Below, piece by piece: positions 52,501 to 60,494 of a stretch of DNA of 64,000 nt. The translations under genes and the position numbers were made by a program. The stretch covers positions 231,134 to 295,133 of the forward strand of contig JALHPO010000001.1 in NCBI GenBank assembly GCA_022842445.1. Reading direction: 5' to 3'. The notes under the pieces are model-generated. The model saw nothing but the letters and a program-made list of their open reading frames with translations. It was not told the origin of the DNA and did not search any database. The stretch comes from Nitrospira sp. GTDB taxonomy: Bacteria > Nitrospirota > Nitrospiria > Nitrospirales > Nitrospiraceae. The first letter of the stretch is position 1, and each line of letters begins with the position of its first letter.

Positions 52501-52713
52501 GGACAGACTTTGCCGCCAAGCACCATGCCGGGAAGAACCGATTCTCCGGCACCACCCGGACCCATGCAACAGGCACCAGGACAGTTCATCCCCAAGGCGG
52601 GCCTTCCGCCTCCGTCTCAAACAAGCCCCCCGGTTCAGAACCAGGGATCGAGCTCACCGCCGAAAGGGCAGACATTGCCTTCCAGCACGGCTCCACGGCA
52701 ATTGTCTCCTTGA
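49594..52713 (+). CDS. Large exported zinc-dependent phospholipase C-like protein
   Basis: 1039 residues. Signal peptide to about 36 (VVPAHAW). The N-terminal domain (about 36-270) matches zinc-dependent PLC: AWKIETHLWQANEIL, LIGVLGPDTYPDMI, GYFMHAAMDMWAHSYVNHYS. Those His/Asp/Trp clusters are the usual zinc ligands. A long coiled coil (about 340-470) and an alpha/beta part follow. The last 130 residues are Pro-rich with two copies of QQAPGQFIPKAGLPPP. It may act on lipids as a toxin or effector carried on the exported spike; that is inference from the neighbours. Confidence 0.7.
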   Translation: MPNPAIAAKKDMAMNWFIAGLSLLFTMTFVVPAHAWKIETHLWQANEILNEISTDGSVRLPLGSYRIDQDLLRALSAPNRPAFLIGVLGPDTYPDMIAGQMTTHPGLEVIKKDYYNKKDDLRGFQLGVPSLLSQLQRDLNAEAESFIAQAQSRPMPHHCLERLRKRSPGINSEETPEAARGRLWQTDDWLCWVRAQARAMSPDGLETAFAAGYFMHAAMDMWAHSYVNHYSGDIWVLSEEQEVEARHMALESVVARMHDPATKFLLQYPTAEQFKGQTQQFGNLLKEQRDALTPLKAPVEFVRSTLILNPAVANQYARETFTLHLFAMYLYWSEVQRLGARLDPIRAGIVSTANTLGQKLSQLQSTYATAQALYNTAVQSVDGAYQAFTAAEVAARSAQDHFTQVKNTVLQKISGLTDTLIATLPPDLQNQYRTAQSALEQANRTLDDRRRDYDRLAKDRDEKQQVMKQRLEEVNLYQSTLTTVARVRDQSLMAVSAGTAQWQQGIERAVDAYIRAWEETSKELMRPPGSRFSRGHDVTEPLKQWVLCWGPTFGLPVLTTIAPVCDQARSGYMAVNNNLTDLKLLIQNSTIPMDVRQAIEQLDKVVTRTSGLVLVETAKLVSNTIRLDDGALAGHAHSFVNLRLKTPGPEDVAAEFSDNTATVSFDYHQNYLRPKSLVTFPRFPTNNNILELFARDFGIPKERLFALLSHKSGVLQPNMAQASKPFSDTVQTLAVPEPTRYTLGDLPAFAALQNSVVMAKLVLLDGAQLNAMVRTQVPPKANYPYHEQAPAGEVLIGAIRSIDGDHQWQKFAPQFPRSPVISCQRILSEEARTFCSKSRQFGYDAVDAERGGLKLWQDSSIRAEVFNRLFKGPLAPGLISHLGPANLAVGIGICPANPFPATDSLPQTDPCRGMDQNNRLALPTMQTVAPAPAPTAPPQQAPGQFIPKAGLPPPTGAAAGTQAPPPPPKGQTLPPSTMPGRTDSPAPPGPMQQAPGQFIPKAGLPPPSQTSPPVQNQGSSSPPKGQTLPSSTAPRQLSP

Positions 52714-52814
52714 ATGGAAACACATAAACCTCTACCACCATCTGCTTGACTCATGAGGCAAGAGCCACCGTGCAAACAGGCCACCTTGTAGCGACTTGCA
52801 GGAAGGAACCTACT

Positions 52815-54527
52815 ATGCGCGTTCAGTCCCTTGGCATCGTTCTCAGCATCATACTCCTCACCTCGCCCGCGATAACCCAAGCCCAGTCCGCGGACACAGA
52901 CCCTTCCGGCGGAGAGCAAGTACAGAGCCGAAGCATCCGCATCTTTGGCTGCGAGGTCACTCCGAACGTCAATGCCCTCAAAAACTGCCTCGATGACAAG
53001 ATCGACGACATGGTGAAAAATGCAACGACCACACTGAACCGGCAGGTCAATGACCTCCGTGGCACGATCGATACTATCGGACGAACGCCCATCATGGGCT
53101 GCCGCGTCACCCCGGATATCGGCCAGGCCGCCGACTGCATCAACGGTAAAGTCGAGAGGCACGTCGCGCTGGAAGTCGCAAAGGCAACGGCGATGGCCGA
53201 GATACAGGCCAGGAATCTTGAACGGCAGAAGGATAACCTGGAGCGCCAGGTCGCCGAATTGCAGAATGCCAACCCGCTCGGCCCCGCCGCAGCCAAGTTT
53301 CAGAAACATGTTGAGGCGCTGGCAGTCCTCAGCCAGATGAACCTGGATGCCGTGAACGCCTGCCTTGCTGCGGCATCGTCGGCCCAACGCGACATGGTGC
53401 AACTGACCCACCGGTTTGTTTCCAACCCGCCTGCGTTCCCCTCCTATCTCATCATGGAGGTTTGGCGGCAGATGGACACGAACTTTGACGTGATCATGCA
53501 GGAGGAACTCGCGGGATTGCGCGAATCCGCAGCCAACGGAAAACTACCTCAGGTCGACATCGTACTCGATCGCTCGGTCAGAGCGCTCAAGAAACTGGCG
53601 GAGCGCGATCCCTCCGCCAAATGCCTCTACCCGGCGATAGAGCCGCACGTTCCGGCCATGAGGCTGGCGGCCCGTACCGTCCAGCAACAGCTTGCCGACC
53701 GGATCATGAATCTTCTTCAAACCAAGGTGCTTCCCGCGATCCTGGACCCTGTGGGACAGCAGATGGGGCAGGTGTTCGGACAGATCATGCAGTCGGACAT
53801 GACCGGCGGGAGCCTCGGCGCGCTGCTGCCGAATCAGAAGGAACTGGATCGGATCATCAGGGGTGTTGCGGCCGAACAACTGATCCGGCCAAGCCATGTC
53901 CGCAATGTAGCTCAGAAACTCATGGCGATGTCGACATCCTTGGGCAATCCTCAGCAGGCACAAGCTTCCCTGCTGGCCTTACAAAAGGCTCTGGACAAGC
54001 AAGAAGTCTGGCCGGAGGAGGTCGCCATTCAAGTGGCCATGGAAATTCTCCGGTTTTCCGGTCATAAATGGATCGACAGCGACATGCCGGGCGCCGGAGC
54101 CTTTGTTGCAAACCTGACAGTCTCCACTATGGGATCGGCCAAAGACTACGTGGGCAATGTCACTGAAGCCGCATGCGGGTTGATTCCGGAACTGGGCGCG
54201 GCAGTATGCGCGGCGTTCCAACAAATGATCGAAGTCGCCTATAATTATGTTTCTCCTCCGGCGATGAAGATCATGATCTCGAACATCATGCACACCGGCC
54301 TCGACCAGGCGATCAACGAAACGGCAAAGGCTTATATCCAGAAATACGACCCGCGGCAGGCCCGTCAGAACATGGGACCGTTCGCCTCGATCGTCAATTC
54401 GTTTCCTACCAGAGAGGTGGTCATCGCGTTTGCCGCGAGGGATCGCTCAATCCGCGAGATGCAGCTGGCATTATTCGACTACAACGACAGCGTGCGGCAG
54501 TTCGCCGAAACCGCGGTGCGACGATAA
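52815..54527 (+). CDS. Exported six-cysteine protein, paralogue C
   Basis: 570 residues from ATG 52815 (AAGGA upstream). Signal peptide to about 23-25, then GGEQVQSRSIRIFGCEVTP. Instead of SRGL it has SRS-I, close to the cluster motif. The N-terminal unit is duplicated: FGCEVTPNVNALKNCLDD and MGCRVTPDIGQAADCINGK. Further cysteines (VNACL, AKCL, ACGLIPELGAAVC) match A and B. It ends VIAFAARDRSIREMQLALFD then YNDSVRQFAETAVRR, very like A. Likely a disulfide-stabilised helical subunit. Function unknown. Confidence 0.75.
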   Translation: MRVQSLGIVLSIILLTSPAITQAQSADTDPSGGEQVQSRSIRIFGCEVTPNVNALKNCLDDKIDDMVKNATTTLNRQVNDLRGTIDTIGRTPIMGCRVTPDIGQAADCINGKVERHVALEVAKATAMAEIQARNLERQKDNLERQVAELQNANPLGPAAAKFQKHVEALAVLSQMNLDAVNACLAAASSAQRDMVQLTHRFVSNPPAFPSYLIMEVWRQMDTNFDVIMQEELAGLRESAANGKLPQVDIVLDRSVRALKKLAERDPSAKCLYPAIEPHVPAMRLAARTVQQQLADRIMNLLQTKVLPAILDPVGQQMGQVFGQIMQSDMTGGSLGALLPNQKELDRIIRGVAAEQLIRPSHVRNVAQKLMAMSTSLGNPQQAQASLLALQKALDKQEVWPEEVAIQVAMEILRFSGHKWIDSDMPGAGAFVANLTVSTMGSAKDYVGNVTEAACGLIPELGAAVCAAFQQMIEVAYNYVSPPAMKIMISNIMHTGLDQAINETAKAYIQKYDPRQARQNMGPFASIVNSFPTREVVIAFAARDRSIREMQLALFDYNDSVRQFAETAVRR

Positions 54528-54541
54528 TACGGAGGAATCAC

Positions 54542-55087
54542 ATGATTGGACGATGCCGAGACCTGTTGCTTCTCGTCACTTTATTCGTCACCGGATCTAC
54601 CCTGACGTACGCAGAAGAGCCTCCCGTTGATTTGCCTCCGGCAGAAGACGACGTTCAATCCCGCGGCATTATCGGCGCACCGCGCCAAATTCAAGGCACA
54701 GTGCAATTCGCGTTTGGGATTACCGGTACGGGCCAGGTAACGGTAACGATCGGCCAGGAAACATTTTCGTGTTCAGCGACCTGCTCCAGACCCCTGCGAG
54801 CAGGTACGCCGATCCAGGTGACCGCCGTCAAAACGAATCCCATTTACGGCTTCAAAGAATGGCAGGGATGCACGGGAAGGATCACCGGCGGAACATGCCA
54901 GATGATCGTCCCGTCGAACACCCTCACAGCCGGCGTGGGCGTTGTGTTCACGTCTTCGATCATCGACAATTTGGCGGCCCAGAGAGAACAATGGTGCCGG
55001 CAATTTCCTGATCTCTGTGCCACGTGTCGTCTGACTCCGACAGCTCCCGCGTGCCAGGGATATCCACTCTCTAATCCTCCGAGATGA
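54542..55087 (+). CDS. Exported SRG protein with InlB-like repeat
   Basis: 181 residues. Signal peptide to about 24 (LTYA), acidic stretch, then DDVQSRGIIGAP. An InlB-B-type repeat (about 50-130): TGTGQVTVTIGQETFSCSAT, CSRPLRAGTPIQVTAVKT, FKEWQGCTGRITGGTCQM. A cysteine-rich end (WCRQFPDLCATCRLTPTAPA then C) suggests disulfides. It resembles the repeat domain of the gene at 45775 without its PAAR-like part. Fifteen bases after paralogue C, so it is probably one operon. Confidence 0.65.
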   Translation: MIGRCRDLLLLVTLFVTGSTLTYAEEPPVDLPPAEDDVQSRGIIGAPRQIQGTVQFAFGITGTGQVTVTIGQETFSCSATCSRPLRAGTPIQVTAVKTNPIYGFKEWQGCTGRITGGTCQMIVPSNTLTAGVGVVFTSSIIDNLAAQREQWCRQFPDLCATCRLTPTAPACQGYPLSNPPR

Positions 55088-55164
55088 GGGACGCCACCTA
55101 TTCACGAACCACACACCGCATCAGCGGCTATCTAAACGATTGATTGCCCACGGAGGAGAACATT

Positions 55165-55704
55165 ATGTTGAAAACCGTCACTGCTCTATGTGCGACCGGA
55201 CTTTTATTCCTCTGCCAGGTAGCCATAAGTCATGCCGACAACCTCTTTCTTTTACTAGGCGGGATCCAGGGCGAATCGAAGGACCCACAGCATCCCGGCT
55301 GGAACAATCTGAGGAGTGCCACGTGGGGGCACGGTGAAGCACCCCCTGGCTCTCCAAGCAAAATTCAGTTCGGACGCGTCCAAATCACGAAACATCAGGA
55401 TTCGACCTCTGCGACACTGGCCCTGCTCGGTGCAACCGGCCAAGCCCTCAAGGATTTCAAGCTGGAAATCACCAGACCGACGGCGGATACCAATTTGGTC
55501 CTGTTCCGGATGAAACTGACAAACGCCCGAGTGGCTTCTTACGCAGCAGCGGCGCACCTCGACCCGGCGACCGAGAGCGTGAGCTTCAGCTTCGACACCA
55601 TTACGTGGATCACCTTCAAGATTGACGAACAGGGCCGGCTGTTGCCCGGGAGCTCAGCCTGTTATGACGTGGTCAACAACAAAAGCTGTGGCGTGTCGTT
55701 TTAG
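55165..55704 (+). CDS. Sec-exported Hcp-like tube protein 1
   Basis: 179 residues from ATG 55165 (GGAGG upstream). Signal peptide about 1-25 (AISHA cleavage), then DNLFLLLGGIQGESKDPQHP, which matches the Hcp opening (IFLKLDGIKGES). FGRVQITKHQDSTSATLALL, ALKDFKLEITRP, LVLFRMKLTNARVASYAAAA and TESVSFSFDTITWITFKI follow the Hcp strand order. Hcp hexameric rings stack to form T6SS tubes; normally they are cytoplasmic and lack a signal peptide. Ends CYDVVNNKSCGVSF. Seventy-seven bases after the previous gene. Confidence 0.75.
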   Translation: MLKTVTALCATGLLFLCQVAISHADNLFLLLGGIQGESKDPQHPGWNNLRSATWGHGEAPPGSPSKIQFGRVQITKHQDSTSATLALLGATGQALKDFKLEITRPTADTNLVLFRMKLTNARVASYAAAAHLDPATESVSFSFDTITWITFKIDEQGRLLPGSSACYDVVNNKSCGVSF

Positions 55705-55723
55705 GAAATTAGTTCGGACAGCT

Positions 55724-55753
55724 GGGCAAACGGCTCCGCAAACCGTTTTGCCC
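55724..55753 (+). terminator. Hairpin after the Hcp-like gene
   Basis: GGGCAAACGG (55724-55733) pairs with CCGTTTTGCCC (55743-55753) with a one-base bulge, 20 bases past the Hcp-like stop. No T-run follows, so it may be a weak terminator or processing hairpin. Confidence 0.4.
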
Positions 55754-56154
55754 GTGGCGAACAGGAGAGTGGTCTGCCTGGCTCCACGTGATCTACAAAC
55801 CCCTCACCGTCAGACCCCCTCCGGGTTTGGTGGTGACATCGTTACTCTGAAACTTTCGGGTCCCATCTGATCGGATCGAGGTAAATGTCAGTCTTGGCAG
55901 GCCTGTCAGCACCAGTTCGCCTAGCAACATTGGGGATGTGACACCCCAGGAGCTTCTTAACTATCAAACCGGGGCCCATCCGGCACAGGAGTCACCTTCG
56001 CTGGCTGTGGTGTACTAAACGGGGAAGGTCAACAGTCCCTGCAATCATTTCAACCCCATCGTAACGGTCTCGGTTGACTTTCTTCAACTGCTGTCGTAGA
56101 GAAACAGAGAACTCTGCTACTACTCGGCCCGAAGCATTACAAGGAGGTGCCTGT
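55754..56154. other. Intergenic, no supported gene
   Basis: About 400 bases without a convincing frame. It includes another short C-rich hairpin (GTCAGACCCCCTCC...) and probably the promoter of the next gene, but no clear -35/-10 pair stands out. Confidence 0.4.
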
Positions 56155-56736
56155 ATGCGAGTCCGGCGTCAGACTGCCGCTAGTATGATGACCATGCTTG
56201 GGTGCATCAGTCTTTCGGCATTTTTAGCGCAAGTTGAGCTCGGTGTCGCCGGGGAGTGGCGCTCTCCTCTGGTCGGCGGGGGAGGTGGAACTCGCGAGTA
56301 CAGCCTCGACTGTGGGAACACGTCGGTTCTCACCGGCCTGAATTACAAGTCGGGTATCAACCTTGATAATCTATCCGCCATCTGCAGGAGGATCAACTCG
56401 GATGGAACTCTCGGACCGGCATTTACCGGAACGTCTGCAGGTGGCACGGGAGGCTTCGCCGGAACGGCTAACTGTCAGGCAGGAAAAGTTGCGGGAAGCA
56501 TGACGGTGTGGGCCGGCGGCATAGTCAACGGAATCTGGTTGCAATGCTACGGCTGGAATCCATCGACGCGCAAGTTGACGACCCAGACCACTGGAGGACT
56601 CATGGCAGGGGGACAGGGCGGTTTTAAACAAGGGCCGTTTGCCTGTCCTGACGGCAAGCCTGGTAAAGCGCTAAGAGGGAGAAGCGGCATTTACATTGAC
56701 AGCGTCAGGTTCGTGTGCGACGACTGGCACAGATAA
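56155..56736 (+). CDS. Secreted protein with jacalin-like C-terminal pattern
   Basis: 193 residues from ATG 56155, six bases after AAGGAGGTG. Signal peptide to about 33 (GVAG). Glycine-rich strand repeats follow: SLDCGNTSVLTGLNYKSGIN, then QAGKVAGSMTVWAGGIVNGI and CPDGKPGKALRGRSGIYIDS. The closing GRSGxYIDSVxFxC recurs in secreted jacalin/lectin-like proteins. Five cysteines. It may bind a sugar or surface. It is the last gene of the rightward block and lies apart from it. Confidence 0.6.
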   Translation: MRVRRQTAASMMTMLGCISLSAFLAQVELGVAGEWRSPLVGGGGGTREYSLDCGNTSVLTGLNYKSGINLDNLSAICRRINSDGTLGPAFTGTSAGGTGGFAGTANCQAGKVAGSMTVWAGGIVNGIWLQCYGWNPSTRKLTTQTTGGLMAGGQGGFKQGPFACPDGKPGKALRGRSGIYIDSVRFVCDDWHR

Positions 56737-57089
56737 CACAAAAGTTCAAAGACGGTAAGAAAAGTAGCGCCCCACGATCTGGGATTCGACAATCAAGGCA
56801 TCCTCGGGAACGAGCGGGAGGAGCCACAGGAGCCACGAACCAGGCTAGAACATCTTTCAAGACGCTGATCGAACTGACTTCTGGTCCAGAACTCGATGTC
56901 TCCTCGATGAGCGAAACTTATTCTGGCCCTAAACCCAAAGCATCGCCACCAGGGCGGCGACTTCGTACAGCTGAGCCACGAGCTCCCTCATGGCTGGAAG
57001 CTCCATCTCGTCGCAGCCCAATATCCCCGCCTAGTAGACACCTGCTTCAGGAACACCACACCCCATGACTTCCGAAGTGGTTTTCCTCC
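56737..57089. other. Convergent intergenic region
   Basis: Between the last rightward gene and the VgrG-like gene. A Ser/Pro/Arg-rich rightward frame (56715-57068) has no start signal and no motif, so I do not call it. Confidence 0.4.
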
Positions 57090-59063
57090 CTAATTCTGCA
57101 AGATCTTCGATCCCTTCATCGTCAAATTCCCGCTGGCCTTGGCATCGATATTCTTCCCGATGATATCGATATCACCGTCGCGTTTCATGCCGATGAAACT
57201 GCCGCCCACTTGCAACGTGCCGGTTTGTGCCGCCACGAATTGGAACATGGCGCCCGTATTCACGACCAACGATTTTCCGACCTGCAGCACCGCATCATCG
57301 GCGGCGGTCAAGCGAACCAGGCGCTGCACCTGCAGCAGGTAATTTTGCCCGGCGCGGATCGACAGATCTTTCCCGGTATCCATCACATGGTTGACACCGA
57401 CCGTCTGCTGAAGACTCTTCCCCACCGTCCATTGCGCATCCCCGCCTATCGTCCACTGCGTGTTCCCCGCAATCGTCACCGCGGCGTCCTTTTGGGCCAG
57501 CAGCGACAGGCTTTGGCCGGATTTGATGGCCAGATCCGACGCCGACTCGAGCACCATAGTTCGGCCGGCACGCTCCAGCAAATCCCCTCCCGACGTGACC
57601 GCCACGGACTGACCTTGGAGGAATAGCCGTTCAGCACCCGGCGCGCCATCGAGCACCACCTCGGTCAGCACACCGTTGGCCCCTCGGTGACGAAAGAGAG
57701 ACACATACTGATTGGCCGGCAACGCGACCGGCGGCATATCCTTCGCGTTATACACACTCCCGACAATAACAGGGTGCCTCAGATCTCCGTGTTCGAAGGC
57801 GACGAGGACCTCATCACCCACTTCAGGCAGCCACAGCGCCGCGCTTCCCGAGCCGGCTGCGATCTGCGCCACACGAACGAATCCGGCATCACCCGGCACC
57901 GGCTGTGAGGGCAGCCAGGGGAAGCGGACTTTCACACGGGCATACTGGTCGACATGCTTCGGCTCTCCTTGCGGGCCGAGGACAATCCCGGAGACCACAC
58001 CGGCCACCGTCGGAATCGGTGTGCGCGGCAGCGGACGATAGATCACCTGCGCAGGCACACAGCGAAACTCATTGCGATAGACCTTGCCGTTGTACTGATG
58101 CATCACGCTCGTGATGAGATATTCTCCGCTGAAACGCGATTCCACCAGATTCACCCGCGTACCGGCTTGCAGTTGCGGGTAGGTCGATTCGCCACGGCAT
58201 CCCTGCGACTCTGCCATGCGCACCGCCAGCCGGAGGTTGGCCTTCGCCTGAGCCTCGGCCTGATTCTCAACACCGGCCGGATACACTCGTTCAGCCAAAT
58301 CCACAAACTGTCCGGCTTGAGATACTGCAGATACTGTCGCGGTTGGGGTTTTCCAGTTGTAGTCGCCGGTATGGACCTGTCCTGAATGGAGAGCTTGACC
58401 GCGACTGAACGCTATGACCGCAGGATTGCCGGCAGGAGAAAACACCAACTTGCCGACGGCGGCAGGGGGAAAGGCGCCGTTATTGTCGCCCAACACGAAC
58501 TTGTCGCCGGCCGATGTAGCCTCGACGTGATAATGAATCCCGGCCGCTTCTAGAACTCTTGACGCGAAGGACAAATCGGTTTCCTGGTACTGTATCGTCA
58601 GTTCCTCCGAAGGCACGCCGGCGGCAACGCGCACCTCGAAAGGGATACCGGCTTCCTTGAGCAATTGCATCGCAATGTCGGTGGCATTCATCTGGGAAAA
58701 CATGCGGCTGCCGCTTCGGTACGCAAGACGCGACACACTGGGCACAATGTGCAGCCGATAGAGACCTTGTCCGCCGAGGGCCTCGACGTGCTCGGCCTGT
58801 TCGATCATCCCGCTGATGACCCGGCCAGGCGCAACCGTCAGCGCGATCGGTTGACCGACTGCTTGCGCGAGGTTGAGCCCCTCTTTCGTCGAGAGGCTCA
58901 CGTCGAAGACGAACGGCTGCGAGATGGCCTCGGTCCCCGACCATTGCACGACCGCGCCCTGCGCCAGGACGTCGATGACCGGATTGCCCGCCGCCGAGGC
59001 GCCATGGGGCACCCACAGAGCCAACATCATCCCCAACGCACACCACGACTTCACTGGACGCAT
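57090..59063 (-). CDS. VgrG-like spike protein with Sec signal peptide
   Basis: 657 residues from ATG 59063 (GGGAGG upstream; ATG 59084 also possible). Residues 1-25 are a signal peptide (CALGMMLALWVPHGASA). A gp27-like part follows (about 40-350), with TDLSFASRVLEAAGIHYHVE. The OB-fold shows GVVSGIVLGPQGEPKHVDQY, ARVKVRFPWLP, VRVAQIAAGSGSAALWLPEV and GDEVLVAFEHGDLRHPVIVG then SVYN, as in VgrG/gp5. The rest (about 450-657) is a repetitive beta-helix (GNTQWTIGGDAQWTVGKSL). VgrG trimers form the spike of T6SS; they are normally cytoplasmic. The signal peptide is the notable feature. Confidence 0.85.
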   Translation of the reverse strand: MRPVKSWCALGMMLALWVPHGASAAGNPVIDVLAQGAVVQWSGTEAISQPFVFDVSLSTKEGLNLAQAVGQPIALTVAPGRVISGMIEQAEHVEALGGQGLYRLHIVPSVSRLAYRSGSRMFSQMNATDIAMQLLKEAGIPFEVRVAAGVPSEELTIQYQETDLSFASRVLEAAGIHYHVEATSAGDKFVLGDNNGAFPPAAVGKLVFSPAGNPAVIAFSRGQALHSGQVHTGDYNWKTPTATVSAVSQAGQFVDLAERVYPAGVENQAEAQAKANLRLAVRMAESQGCRGESTYPQLQAGTRVNLVESRFSGEYLITSVMHQYNGKVYRNEFRCVPAQVIYRPLPRTPIPTVAGVVSGIVLGPQGEPKHVDQYARVKVRFPWLPSQPVPGDAGFVRVAQIAAGSGSAALWLPEVGDEVLVAFEHGDLRHPVIVGSVYNAKDMPPVALPANQYVSLFRHRGANGVLTEVVLDGAPGAERLFLQGQSVAVTSGGDLLERAGRTMVLESASDLAIKSGQSLSLLAQKDAAVTIAGNTQWTIGGDAQWTVGKSLQQTVGVNHVMDTGKDLSIRAGQNYLLQVQRLVRLTAADDAVLQVGKSLVVNTGAMFQFVAAQTGTLQVGGSFIGMKRDGDIDIIGKNIDAKASGNLTMKGSKILQN

Positions 59064-59119
59064 GAATGCCTCCCTGTCAATCAAGGTTGTGACGGAACTA
59101 CAGGCTGCAGAACTCGCAT

Positions 59120-59404
59120 CTACGGCATGGCGCGATCAACCGGATTGCCGGACATCGAATCGATCTGATCTGACGGCTGTGAACGCGCCGCCGCTCCGCC
59201 ATCGGTCTTCTTTTTCTTCTTTTTCTTGGAAAGTAACCCGCGCGATTGGACGTCGCGCTCTTTTGATTGTCTTCCCTGCTGCACCTGGCTTGAAGCCTTC
59301 GACTTATCTACCGCAGGAGTGGCCTCCCCAGCCAACAAGGCGACAGGAGCAGCCCCAATCGTCCATACGCCCACCATTATCATGACCCACAAGCATCGTG
59401 CCAT
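59120..59404 (-). CDS. Small exported SRG protein with poly-lysine run
   Basis: 94 residues from ATG 59404 (AAGGA seven bases upstream). Signal peptide to about 26, then a charged linker, RDVQSRGLLS (50-59) and a run of lysines (KKKKKKK). The motif is near-identical to that of the gene at 54542. No fold is recognised. It lies upstream of the VgrG-like gene on the same strand, so it is co-transcribed. The lysine tract may bind an acidic surface, nucleic acid or lipid. Confidence 0.6.
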   Translation of the reverse strand: MARCLWVMIMVGVWTIGAAPVALLAGEATPAVDKSKASSQVQQGRQSKERDVQSRGLLSKKKKKKKTDGGAAARSQPSDQIDSMSGNPVDRAMP

Positions 59405-59441
59405 GGCCCAATCCTTCCTCTGATCGCAGCCCGTTCTTCGC

Positions 59442-59741
59442 CTACCGCGGCGGATCGATCGGCTTCACCCCTGGCCGCATCGGCAGCTCTTTCTGTTGCA
59501 CGGCAGGAATCTTTTGCTGGATGGATGGCCTCAACTTCTGTTGCGTGGCATCGAGTTTCTGTTGCAGCGCATCGTGTTTAAACGCCGCCCGATCGATCGC
59601 CGGTTGTGTGGTGCTCGCAGGTCCCGATTCGGCCCACACCTTCTGCACATCGACACCCACGGACAGACCCAACATGGCCAGGGTGATGCTCATCGTGAGT
59701 GCGTGGCCTTTCCCGGATTCGTTTTTCTTATCCTCTTTCAT
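59442..59741 (-). CDS. Small exported helical protein
   Basis: 99 residues from ATG 59741, with AAGGAGGAGG upstream. Residues 1-37 are a signal or anchor segment (LTMSITLAMLGLSVGVDVQK). The mature part is a Gln/Lys-rich helix (FKHDALQQKLDATQQKLRPS) and a Pro-rich end (RPGVKPIDPPR). It overlaps the YkgJ-type gene by 14 bases. It may be a short coiled linker or chaperone of the exported complex; this is a guess. Confidence 0.5.
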   Translation of the reverse strand: MKEDKKNESGKGHALTMSITLAMLGLSVGVDVQKVWAESGPASTTQPAIDRAAFKHDALQQKLDATQQKLRPSIQQKIPAVQQKELPMRPGVKPIDPPR

Positions 59742-60456
59742 GCGCCTCCTCCTTATGTGTGCCGGATTGCTCTACCAGTCCGGCATCGATCGCCTGGATA
59801 TGCACCCGCATCCTTTCTCTCAGATCCGTTGGCACCGGCAATCTTCGATCTCCGCAATACTTTGCAACCGTCCGGTCCATATCAAGCCATTCCGGTGTGC
59901 CCTTTGCTGTCGATTCGTCGACCACATGCTGAACCTCCTGCATAACCGCTGCATCAGCTTTCCCCCTTCCATGCAATGCGGCGACCAGTCGTCCAAGCAG
60001 TTCAACGTACTGATCCGTCGCCTCGATGAACGGATCAGCCTCTTGCCGATCCAGGAAGGTTTGTACAGTGCCGGCTACGCCGTACTCGCCTTCCGTCTCT
60101 GGATGCGGCAGCAGTTCACGAAACTCTTCACCCCGTTCGCTCGTGACATGCCTCCCTAACGGATAGAGCCGGCAGACCAATGGACGATCGGGATGGACTC
60201 CGCAGCCTTGAGGCGTCAGAAAGACGCAGGCCCCTGCTTCAACCCGCCGTAGTGCTGTCCCGCTCCGTTCCGTGTAGTGAGTCAGAAACTCTGTCGTGCT
60301 TATGCCGAGATTCTGAGCCAATCGCGCGACTTCATATGGATTGAGTTGAATAACTTTGTCATGGCAACAGCGGCTGCAGGCATGGCAGGTGTATGAGAAC
60401 GCACTGCCGCGCCTGTAGGCCACGGTCATCGTTCCACGCACCAGTTCATCTCCCAT
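59728..60456 (-). CDS. YkgJ-family cysteine-cluster protein
   Basis: 242 residues from ATG 60456. The cluster YTCHACSRCCHDKVIQLNPY at about residue 23 and later GACVFLTPQGCGVHPDRPLV then CRLYPLGRH match the CxxCxxCC...C...C...CxxxP pattern of YkgJ (UPF0153), thought to bind a metal or Fe-S cluster. Cytoplasmic, no signal. It sits between an exported Hcp-like gene and the small exported protein, so it may modify or mature that system. The C-terminal half is helical. Confidence 0.85.
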   Translation of the reverse strand: MGDELVRGTMTVAYRRGSAFSYTCHACSRCCHDKVIQLNPYEVARLAQNLGISTTEFLTHYTERSGTALRRVEAGACVFLTPQGCGVHPDRPLVCRLYPLGRHVTSERGEEFRELLPHPETEGEYGVAGTVQTFLDRQEADPFIEATDQYVELLGRLVAALHGRGKADAAVMQEVQHVVDESTAKGTPEWLDMDRTVAKYCGDRRLPVPTDLRERMRVHIQAIDAGLVEQSGTHKEEAHERG

Positions 60457-60494
60457 GGTGGCCTCGCGCACGCGATTACGATGCGAGCTATTAA

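Noticed and set aside
56715..57068. 117-codon rightward frame before the VgrG-like gene
   Set aside because: Ser/Arg/Pro-rich, no ribosome-binding site, overlaps the previous gene, no family.
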